A DNA stretch of 64,000 bases. Source: Collybia mongolica (taxonomy: Eukaryota > Basidiomycota > Agaricomycetes > Agaricales > Clitocybaceae). Of this stretch, positions 34,613 to 44,879 are shown one piece after another. The DNA is taken from positions 2,976,001-3,040,000 of the forward strand of contig JAAXNY010000006.1 of assembly GCA_013420905.1 (NCBI GenBank), in the 5' to 3' direction. The notes beneath the pieces are model-generated. The model did not search any database and had not been told where the DNA came from. It saw only the letters and a program-made list of their open reading frames with translations. The stretch's first letter is position 1, and the number at the start of each line of letters is the position of its first letter. The position numbers were made by a program, and so were the translations under genes.

Positions 34613-34677
34613 AAAGGTCAAGCTGATCAGAACCGTCAACCTATTAAGGTTCAGACGCAACGGCACCACGATATGGA

Positions 34678-37600
34678 TTGAAACCTGCAAGCAGCAGCAA
34701 AAGCAGCAGAAGTAGTAGCAGGCAAAGTGTTATTAGCAGCGAAGATTTTCAAGACGCAGAAGAGCAACCGAGACTCTCAGTAGTCATACAAACAATAGAA
34801 ACGCCCACCACGCCGAAACCAAAGGCAGAAAGTTCCAAAGGAAAGGAACCAGAGAAACCACCAAAACCCAAATCACCAGACTCCCCGAAACCACCTGACT
34901 CTGACGTAGAAATGGCAGACAAACGAAGACCCACCGAAATCAAACTTAGCTCACCGAACATCTTTGATGGAAATTGAAAAATGACAAAGGACTTTGTCCT
35001 TGATTGCAAAATGTATTTGCAAGCAAACGACAGAATTTATGACACAGATTGGAAAAAAATCCTTTATGTGCTCTCATACATGAAAGGAGGAACAGCAGGA
35101 CCATGGAAGAAGTCCTGGTATGGAGAGAATAGTGATCACCCAGGAACTTTTACAACGTTCATGACAACAATTGAAGAAGCATTCTCTACCCCAGATGAGG
35201 CGGGAGACGCTAGACAAACCTTGAAGACGCTGCGCATGACAGGAAACATGACAGCAGATGATTACATCACGGAATTCAAATCAGCTGCATCAGAAAGCAA
35301 GATCACCGAGAGTGAAGCACTTGTCAAATATTTCATGGAAGGAATACCTCCTTCCCTGATGCAGAAGATTCTAACAATGGACAACCCACCAACCACCATC
35401 AAGGGTTGGTATGAAAAGGCATCCATATTCAATACTCAATACAGACGTGCAAAATCAATTGTAGCATGCATTAAAGGAAATACAGGAAAAACTACAGGAG
35501 GAAACAGTGGAAAAAAGTACAATTTCCAACGAAACAATCCCAAATATGTCCCGAACAACAGTAGAGATCCAAACGCAATGGATATTGATCGACTAACCAT
35601 CCAAGAAAGGGATGAACACATGAAACAAGGACTATGTTTCGAATGCCATAAATATGGACATCGAGCATCAGATCATAAAGCAGGAGGATCAATCCCCCAA
35701 ACTCAACGAAAGGAAGAACCAAAGACACCAATGAAAGGCAAAGACGCCTACATGAAGATTCGAGCACTTATGGCAGAATTAGATGAAGAAGAGAAAGAAG
35801 TCGCTCTAAAGAATATGGAGGATGAGGGTTTTTAAAGAGGCGGACTGAATCGACATCAGTACCTGCCAAAAACTATTCCATTATGCTGTCACCTGTAATA
35901 TTAGGAGAAATGAATCGACAATCTCTATCTATTCCAATTACGGTGATTGAAGAATGGAAAAACATCGAAACCCAAGCAATTGGACTTATTGATTGCGGAG
36001 CTGGAGGAATTTTTATCAACAAAACATTTGTCAAAGAAAACAACATACAGACAACCCCTTTGAGGAAATCATACTTGGTCAGAAATGTAGACGGAACAAA
36101 AAACCAATCAGGAAACATTACAGATTGCATATGGACCAAGATTTGAATTGGAGATGAAGAAATCCGAATCCAACTGTTAGTTAGCGGATTAGGAAAGGAA
36201 AACATCATCCTCGGACTACCATGGTTAAAATGACACAATCCTAAGATTGATTGGGAAAAGGGAACACTCGACTTTGGATCAGGAATCAAGAAAGGAGTTC
36301 TTTCGGAAGCAATCCGAAGAAATCTGGAAATCCGACAAATGAAATTGACACGGCAATACCCCAAGGCAACGGCAACAGAAGTACAGGAAGAATACCCAGA
36401 AGAAATCCCAAAGAATCAACCCCTCGAAGATTGGCAACTGATTCTTTTAGAAATCAACAAAGAAGATGATGAACCTGAAGTAAATCTACTCAGGACATAC
36501 ATTTACCCAGAAGATAACGAAGAAGAATCCATTTGGATAAGGGCAAAAACATCGATATCACAGGAATTAGAGCACAAGGCAGAAACCAAAGATCAGAAAC
36601 CAAAGAAGACGCTACCGAAATTCTATCAAGAATATGCGTCATTATTTGACAAAACAGATTCGGAAAGAATGCCGATACAACAGCCATGGGATCATGCAAT
36701 AGATTTAAAACCCGATTCATTCCAAAAGATTGTAAAATCTATCCCATTAGCCCAGCAGAACAAGGAAAACTTGACGAATTCATTGATGAAAACATGCGAA
36801 AAGGATATATCCAACCATCGAAATCCCCACAAGCATCACCCTTCTTCTTTGTATCAAAGAAAGATTCAGCGAAACTTCGACCAACACAGGATTACAGAAG
36901 ACTAAACGAAGGAACAATAAAGAATGCATACCCTTTACCACTAGTAGGGGAGCTTCTTGACAAACTGAAAGGGGCAAAATACTTTACAAAACTGGATTTA
37001 TGATGGGGATATAACAACGTCCGAATCAAAGAAGGCGATGAATGGAAAGTGGCATTTAAAACAAACAGGGGTTTATTTGAACCACTTGTTATGTTTTTCA
37101 GCTTATGCAATTCGCCAGCAACATTTCAAAATATGATGAACGACATATACGCAATAGAGATTGATGAAGGATGGATCCTGATTTATATGGACAACATCCT
37201 CATTTACTCTGACAACATCGATGATCTACGAAGAAAAACCTTGAAAGTCTTGGACAAACTAAAGGAAAACGACCTATACCTGAACTTGGACAAATGTGTA
37301 TTCGAAGCCACAGAAATCAAATACTTAGGATTAATCATCAAAGAAAATCAGATAGGCATGGAACCAACCAAATTGGCAGGAATCGCAGATTGGCCAGTCC
37401 TGACAACAGTGAAACAAGTCCGATCATTCCTTGGATTTGCAAACTTCTACCGAAAATTCATTGGACATTATGCTGAAATTAGCAAACCATTAACAAATTT
37501 GACAAGGAAAGACATCGAATGGAAATGGACTCAAGAATGTCAAGAAGCATTCGGCGGATTAAAGCAGAAATTCCTGAAATCACCCGTTCTTATGATGCCA

Positions 37601-39514
37601 GACAAGAATAAACCATTCCATATCGAATCAGATGCGTCAAAATGGGCTACAGGAGCAGTATTGTGACAACAGAATGACAATGGAGAATGGCACCCATGTG
37701 GATATATTTCACATTCATTCACAGAAACTGAACGGAACTACAAGATCTATGACAGAGAATTACTAGGCATTATTCGAGCCTTAAAGACATGGAGACATTA
37801 TCTTGAAGGATCTCAATTTCCAACAGTAATTCTCTCAGATCATAAAAACTTAACATATTTCCGAACGGCACAGAAACTAAACCAACAACAAGCGGGATGG
37901 AGTTTATTCCTATCACAATTTGATCTCAAACTGGTACACACACCCGGAACATGGATGATACAATCTGATGCTTTATCGAGAAGATCAGATTATGTCAACA
38001 CAGAAGATACAGACAATGAAGATCGAATTCTGTTACCAGACGACATTTTCATTAAAATGATCGACATAGGTTTACAAGAAGATTTGAAGAAATCGGTTGA
38101 AGAAGACAAATTATTTGCAAAGTCAATCAAAGCATTGAAGGAAACAGGAACACCACCAATTAAATCAAATTTATTTGATTGGAAATTCGAAGACAGACTT
38201 CTGTTTTTCAAAAACAGATGTTATGTAGGACCAGATGCAAAACTGCGACAAGAAATAGTGCGAAGATACCATGACACGAAACCAGGAGGACACCCAGGTC
38301 AATATAAAACACAAGAATTGATCAGTTGAGAATACTGGTGGCCAGGTATGGGAGTGTTTATTAAAAATTATGTCGACAGTTGCACCACCTGTCAACAAAT
38401 GAAGGTAAACACACACCCAACAAGACCAGGACTAATACCAATTGCAACAAATGGAAAACCACGTCCTTTCTCATTCATCACAGCAGATTTCGTCACGGAT
38501 TTACCAGAAAACAATGGAAAAGACAGCTTCATGGTCATGGTAGACCATGGCCTTACAAAGGGGGTAATTTCTATCCCTTGTACCAAAACAATCGACGCTT
38601 TAGGAATGGCAAATCTTTACCTGGAACACGTTTACAAAAGATTCAGATTACCTGACACCTTTTTATCCAATCAAGGTCCTCAATTCGCAGCCAAAGTCTT
38701 CAAAGAATTAGGAAAACTCCTCGGAATAAAGCTTGTAATGAGCACGGCATATCATCCACAAACAGATGGGGAAACAGAAAGATTAAATCAAGAACTCGAA
38801 ATCTACTTTTGCATGTTCTGTCAGAACAACCCAGCGATATGGAAAGATCTAAATCCAATAGCAGAATTCATGCATAATCAAAGAACACATTCTACAACAA
38901 AGAAATCCCCATTCTTCCTCATGATGGGATACGAACCACAAGCAATTCCATCAGCATTCCAGAAGATGAACGTTCCAAGTGTAGAACAATGGATGATTGA
39001 ACTAAACAAAGCACGAGAGGAAGCAATAGCAGCACATGATCTGGCAAGAAGAAAAGTAGCAGAAAGAACAACACAAGGCTTCAATCCATTCAAACAAGGA
39101 GAATATGTTTGGTTAGAAGGAACAAATCTTCGAATTCCTTATCCTTCAAGGAAACTAGCACCAAAAAGAGAAGGACCTTTCGAAATTCAAGAAGTCCTCG
39201 GACCAGTGACATACAAATTGAAACTTCCAGCTCAATGGAGAATTCACCCCGTGTTTCATGCATCTCTTCTCACACCATATAAAGAAACCAATACTCACAG
39301 ACCTAACTTCTTAGAACCCTCACCGGATCTTATGAACCAAGAAGAAGAATACGAAGTAGAAGGGATTATAAATCACCAACAATGAGGCCGAGGCTTCCAA
39401 TACCTCATGAAGTGGAAAGATTACTCATCCGCACACAACACGTGGGAACCTGAAAAACACTTAAAAAGAGCTCAAACGATACTTCAATCCTACCAGAAGC
39501 TACATCACATCTAA
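34678..39514 (+). pseudogene. chromovirus A gag-pol
   Basis: Order as in copy B: gag with a C-x2-C-x4-H-x4-H knuckle (about 35640), protease LIDCGAGGIFI, RT, RNase H, integrase with the usual HPGQYKTQELI zinc region, and a C-terminal chromodomain. In-frame TGA codons are at 34975, 36144, 36231, 37001, 37664, 38327 and 39383. A one-base loss lies near 36716. The RT catalytic box reads YMDN instead of YMDD (about 37187-37198). It cannot encode working enzymes. Confidence 0.9.
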
Positions 39515-39565
39515 CCAACTATTGTCTTTTATCGCTCTCAACAAGTTCCAAACCTTTTCACAAAC

Positions 39566-40579
39566 ATGTCGTCTCCCACTGTCAACAACTTCTATATCAC
39601 CACTGCCGCTCCTCTCACCACTCCTCCCAACACCCCGATCGTAAACATCGCATCCCAAGAACGTCTTGAACTGGCTACAAAAATCATACATCGTCAGAAG
39701 TTTTTATCGTGGTTCATGCATGAAGAACATTGTGAACGAATGATTCAAGCATTCAACAACCCACCATACGATCAACTCATCAAATTAGTTGAAAAATATC
39801 TAGAGATCAGAAACATGCTGTATAATCAAACAGCAGACATCAGTCAGATTCTCAACCAAACCACTGAAGAGCTAGTAGACACACAAGAATTCCGAATCTT
39901 AGAAGATCTAATCCCATTACTACAAGATGGAATTCGACTACCCACATCTACTCCTTCGACACCGACAGAATCTACCGAAAGAAATTATACAGTCAATAAG
40001 GAAATACAGACATCCCCTCCTAGAACTCCAACACCATTGACTACAAATTCCCCTATTTATCAGACTGAACCACTCCCAATCCCGCCCTTTTGCGAACCAT
40101 CCCCTGCATCATTGGAACATTCCACTCCTGATCCAGCAGACATGGTTCCAAACAAAGAAGTATTTAAATATTTAAAAGGACGAAAAGCCACAAAATCTGT
40201 CATCAAAAAGAAGAAATCACCCAAACCCATTAAATATACATTGAACCCACTCAACTATGCTGGAAGTCAAGAAAACCCTATCGACCTCACTCAAGTCAAA
40301 AGAACGCTCATGAACAAGAACGTCTTATGTTCTAGATGCCTCAACTTCGGACATTCGTCGATACACTGTGAAAAACAATACTGTCCAATTTGTTTTCAAC
40401 CGGCACCAGGACATTGTCGCGACCAATGTCCTCAAAGACCTACAACTAGAACAGTAGGACATTATCAAATGTGGCGACGGTTTGGTGAAGAGTATGAAGA
40501 AGTAGATGACGGGATTGACAATCCTTTTGACTATCCAGAGGCCATCGCAAATATGACAGGAGAACCTATCAATTACTAA
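39566..40579 (+). CDS. extra ORF of chromovirus A (CCHC knuckle protein)
   Basis: 337 aa, uninterrupted although gag-pol of the same copy is full of stops. It lies where retroviral-type elements carry env, but has no signal peptide or membrane segment. N-terminal half: a helical region (KFLSWFMHEEHCERMIQAF), then a Pro/Thr/Ser-rich linker, a basic patch (SVIKKKKSPKPIKY) and two knuckles, CSRCLNFGHSSIHC (C-x2-C-x4-H-x4-C) and a second CPIC-x6-H-x4-C. An acidic tail follows. A nucleic-acid-binding role is inferred from the knuckles; the family is not known to me. See the counterpart at 48536-49549. Confidence 0.75.
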   Translation: MSSPTVNNFYITTAAPLTTPPNTPIVNIASQERLELATKIIHRQKFLSWFMHEEHCERMIQAFNNPPYDQLIKLVEKYLEIRNMLYNQTADISQILNQTTEELVDTQEFRILEDLIPLLQDGIRLPTSTPSTPTESTERNYTVNKEIQTSPPRTPTPLTTNSPIYQTEPLPIPPFCEPSPASLEHSTPDPADMVPNKEVFKYLKGRKATKSVIKKKKSPKPIKYTLNPLNYAGSQENPIDLTQVKRTLMNKNVLCSRCLNFGHSSIHCEKQYCPICFQPAPGHCRDQCPQRPTTRTVGHYQMWRRFGEEYEEVDDGIDNPFDYPEAIANMTGEPINY

Positions 40580-40612
40580 AGCTGGGACGCTTTAGAGATA
40601 GAGAGGGGGTAA

Positions 40613-41088
40613 TGTTACAAATTCCTCTCTCTGTTCGACCTATCACTTCTTTTCTTCTTTCTCTTACCTATTATTAACTATCAGACACTTATCAACCTTA
40701 TCTTTCAACATCTCCATATGCATTTCTTCTCTCATACTTACTCAGCTTTCTTACTCATCCTCTTCGATAGCTTACTCATCTTTATCTATAACAAATAGCG
40801 TAAACAATGCTTATTGGACTATTATGTATATATAGGGATACTTTAGCTTAGCTAGCTCTTTAGCTTGACCTAGCTGAATCAACCTTATTCATCTATCTTC
40901 TCGACACAAACTCGATCCTATCCGCCTTACGAAGGGGGTAGTGTATCCTTGATCAGATAACTCGATAACTTGACTTTAGCCCTACTGAGGGAGTCAATAG
41001 ACGTTGGACTTACAGAAGTCAACGGTCTAAGAACAAACGAACGATACATCGGATTGACTTAGAGGATAAGGCCTAAACAGCTGTAACA
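40613..41088 (+). repeat. 3' LTR of chromovirus A
   Basis: It starts TGTTACAAATTCC, ends GCTGTAACA, 476 bp. Differences from the 5' LTR are mostly C/T and G/A changes at former CpG sites. Confidence 0.92.
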
Positions 41089-43121
41089 AGAGTATACTAC
41101 GCCTATTATTAATCATTGAAGTCCTCGAAAGTTGCCACTCCAGTTCTTTCAGACTCTGCTGCATGATTATCAGTAGCAAGCAATTCACAGTACTCATCCA
41201 TGTCCACCTCCTCGATGAGCTTCGAGTTCCAGGCTGAAAGATCCGAGATATTGTTTCACCATGTGAACTTCATAATTTGAAGTTCCTCAAATCACGTTGC
41301 ACCCAAAGATGCACAGCAATCATCAGCTACCTGCTTGCTAGCAGAAAAGAGACGTTCACAGGGGACAGAGGATGCTTGGGAAGGGAGGGTGTCAAGGGCA
41401 ATGAGGGCAAGCGTCAGGTACATTTGAGCATGATCCTATTAGATGGGGTCAGTACATGAAGGAGGAATGAGGAAACAAACATACCTGCCACCATTCAACA
41501 ATGTCGGTATCCTTTTTAACTTTTGCAGGTATGTCCTTGATGTAGCAACGCAGCTCTGAGGCCCACCTCTTGTCATTGTCCTGAGTGACATGCCTGCATC
41601 AATATCGGTCATAGTTGGATATTAAGGATGTCAATTCCAGGTCTCCTTCCTCAGTTACAGCTGGGGCTGCCAGGTCAGTGCTAGCCTGAGGTCAGTGCTG
41701 GTAATAGTCTGCCATCTCATTGGATTCAGTTGGATTTGCAGGCAGGATTATATGTCAGACTCACCGTCTGCTCGACTATCTTCCTTGCCTTGTCCTGCCA
41801 ATCTTTTGCATGTGCATTACCCGCTGCACACTCCCTTGCCTGTTCCTCTGCACCATCCCAAGCCATTTTGATGTAGTCTAACTTGTAGTATGGATGAAGG
41901 AAGAGCCCGAGAATATAGCCGGGCTTTTTGTCGAAGCGCGAATAGTACTCTTGCAGCTTTGCGAGTCCCTTGTTGATAGCCTCGCGATAAATGGCAAATC
42001 TCGCGTCATCATGCTTTGCCTCCCATGTGGTTTGTAACTCCTCTATCACAGGAAGTGCTTGCCAGAGAGTGGGAAGCCGATCTGAAGAGAAGTAGTGTTG
42101 GACGTGGTTGGAATCCTATCCATAAATGTTAGTCAATCGTCCAGCAGGGGTACAAGAAGGCCACACACCTGTAGTATGTCTCGTGCATCCCTTATCTGTT
42201 CCCAGTCCTCGTTGTGGAGTTGGAACGCACTCCAGGGGATCTTCTTTTGAATCTGGCCATTGTGGCAAACAGTCGTAATCAGACCAAAGAGGGAGTCCGC
42301 GGATTTCAAGAAAAGACCAATTGGCTATGCATGCCGAATCAGATAAGTATCGATAGCAACCAACTAAATTTGGCTCACCTGACACAGCTTATATGAATGA
42401 TCAAGCATGTAGAAGGCTGAGCCCCACCAAATGTTGCTATGGAGTGGGATTCTAAGTGGGTTGGATATCTTACACTGAATCTGGAGCCCTTCGAAGTACT
42501 CAATTCATTGGCTAGAGGCTTGGAGCTGGCACCACGGTAAGTCAAGCAATCCACGGCAAACAATGTATCAAACGTACCTTGATTGCAACAGTGCAGATGG
42601 CGGCAATGACGTCCAAAGATCCACCCAACACCTGGTTATGAGGTAGGTCTGGATCGTACTCCCAGATGGCGGTTGTATTCTCCACAGCCGCAGTCTTAGT
42701 GATGCGGCCCATTACGGTTACAACAGCAATGTTGACAACATGTTTGAGGCATCTGAACAATGTTATCTGAAGAACAGCAAGTTGGAACTGATGGACTCAC
42801 GGCAGTTGGTTCTGGGCAGCTTTCCATGGGCTGTATTTCCTTCGAGTATGGAAATATTTGATGGTCTCACAGGTGGTATTGTTGTTCGACATATTGTCAA
42901 GCATCACCATATGGAGCTGAGTGATAATCAGTTTATCTTATCAGTAATCAATCAGAATTCCTACTGACCTTTGATCTTTCTTTGTTGCAAATCCCCACGC
43001 GGTCACAAAGCCCAACAAAGTACCTGCCCAGATTTGCACCGCTATGCTTGCCTGAAACACCCTTGAAACCGATCACCTCCGAGCATAACGACCATTTCCC
43101 TTCCTTTACATCAATCCAGTG

Positions 43122-43585
43122 TGTTACAAATTCCCCTACTTGTCCGGCATATCACTTCTTTTCCCTTTTCTTTTACTATCAGACGCTTATTGACCTTATC
43201 TTTGACATCCCCATATGCATTCTCTTTCCCATAGTTACTAAGCTTCCTTACTCATCTTCTCAGATAGCTTACTAACTCTTATCTATAACAAATAGCGTAA
43301 ACAACGCTTATCGAACTACCACGTATATATAGGGATACTTTAGTTAGTTAGCTCTTTAGCTTGACCTAGCTGAATTCACCTTATTCATCTATTCTCTTGA
43401 CGCGAACTTGATCCTATCCGCCTTACGAAGGGGGTAGTGCATCTCTGATCAGATAAACTCGATAACTTGACTTTAGCCCTATTGAGGGAGTCAATAGACG
43501 TTGGACTTACAGAAGTCAACGGTCTAAGAACGAACGAACGACTCAGCATATTGATCTAGAGGATAAGGCCTAAACAGCCGTAACA
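43122..43585 (+). repeat. 5' LTR of chromovirus B
   Basis: TGTTACAAATTCC ... GCCGTAACA, 464 bp, TATATATAGG box near 43324-43333. Confidence 0.95.
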
Positions 43586-43650
43586 AAAGGTCAAGCTGAT
43601 CAGAACCGTCAACCTATAAAGGTTCAGACGCAACGGCACCATGATACGGA

Positions 43651-44805
43651 TTGAAACCTGTGAGCAGCAGCGAAAGTAGCAGAAGCAGCAGCAGACAAAG
43701 CGCAATCAGCAGCGAAGACTTCCAAGACGCAGAAGAACAACCAAGACTTGTAATAGTCACACAAACAGAAACGCCCACCACGCCGAGACAACCAAAAACA
43801 GAAAGTTCCAAAGGAAAGGAACCAGAGAAACCGAAACCCGAACCACCGAATTCCCCGATACCACCAGACTCAGACGTAGAAATGGCAGACGAGCGAAGAC
43901 CTACCGAAATTAAACTTAGCTCACCGAACATCTTCGATGGAAATCGAAGAATGACAAAGGACTTCGTCCTTGATTGCAAAATGTATTTGCAGGCAAACGA
44001 TAGAATTTATGATACAGATTGGAAGAAGATCCTCTACATACTTTCGTACATGAAGGGAGGAACAGCAGGACCATGGAAAAAGTCCTGGTATGGAGAAAAC
44101 AGCGACCATCCAGGAACCTTTACAACATTCATGACAACAGTTGAAGAAGCGTTCTCTACTCCAGATGAGGCAGGAGACGCCAGACAGACCTTAAAGACGC
44201 TGCGCATGACAGGAAACATGACGGCAGATGATTATATTGCGGAATTCAAATCAGCCGCATCAGAAAGCAAGATTACAGAAAGTGAAGCGCTCGTCGAATA
44301 TTTCATGGAAGGAATACCTCCTTCCCTGATGCAGAAGATCTTAACAATGGATAATCCACCGACCACCATCAAGGGTTGGTATGAAAAGGCATCCATATTC
44401 GATACTCAGTACAGACGTGCAAAATCGATCGTAGCACGCATTAAAGGAAACACCGGAAAAACTACGGGAGGAAACAACGGAAAGAAATACAATTTCCAAC
44501 GAAACAATCCCAAATACGTCCCGAATAACAGTCGAGATCCAAATGCTATGGATATCGATCGATTAACTATCCAAGAAAGAGACGAGCATATGAAACGAGG
44601 ATTATGCTTCGAATGTCACAAATATGGACATCGAGCATCAGATCACAAAGCAGGAGGATCGATTCCTCAAACACAAAGAAAGGAAGAACAGAAGACACCG
44701 ATGAAAGGCAAAGATGCCTACATGAAAATCCGAGCACTTATGGCAGAATTAGACGAAGAAGAAAAGGAGATCGCCCTAAAGAATATGGAAGATGAGGGTT
44801 TTTAA
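43651..44805 (+). CDS. chromovirus B Gag
   Basis: An open frame of about 384 codons begins at a TTG (43651). No ATG precedes it in frame, and the first in-frame ATG is at 43882 (MADERRPTEIKL), leaving 308 codons. How the N-terminal part would be started is unclear. The gag core has KKILYILSYMKGGTAGPW and EAFSTPDEAGDARQTLKTL. The knuckle CFECHKYGHRASDH has His in place of the last Cys in both copies. It is followed by a basic and then an acidic tail (ELDEEEKEIALKNME). The family forms the virus-like particle. Confidence 0.85.
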   Translation: MKPVSSSESSRSSSRQSAISSEDFQDAEEQPRLVIVTQTETPTTPRQPKTESSKGKEPEKPKPEPPNSPIPPDSDVEMADERRPTEIKLSSPNIFDGNRRMTKDFVLDCKMYLQANDRIYDTDWKKILYILSYMKGGTAGPWKKSWYGENSDHPGTFTTFMTTVEEAFSTPDEAGDARQTLKTLRMTGNMTADDYIAEFKSAASESKITESEALVEYFMEGIPPSLMQKILTMDNPPTTIKGWYEKASIFDTQYRRAKSIVARIKGNTGKTTGGNNGKKYNFQRNNPKYVPNNSRDPNAMDIDRLTIQERDEHMKRGLCFECHKYGHRASDHKAGGSIPQTQRKEEQKTPMKGKDAYMKIRALMAELDEEEKEIALKNMEDEGF

Positions 44806-44879
44806 AGCGGCAGACTGAATCGACGTCAGTACCTGCCGAAATCTTTTCAGTAACACTATCACCTGTAATATTAGGAGAG

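Larger units (their letters stand above)
34137..41088 (+). mobile_element. Ty3/gypsy chromovirus A (decayed)
   Basis: 6952 bp with 476-bp LTRs (34137-34612, 40613-41088) and the 5-bp target duplication AGAGT (34132-34136, 41089-41093). Order: gag, protease, RT, RNase H, integrase, chromodomain, then an extra ORF. gag-pol has at least seven TGA stops, nearly all at positions where copy B has CGA, plus frameshifts. The purine-rich GAGAGGGGGTAA before the 3' LTR is the likely polypurine tract. The two LTRs differ at about a dozen positions, so it is older than copy B. Confidence 0.95.

Noticed and set aside
39566..40579. Envelope gene of an errantivirus-like element
   Set aside because: Position fits, but there is no signal peptide, fusion peptide or membrane segment; CCHC knuckles point to a nucleic-acid-binding protein.
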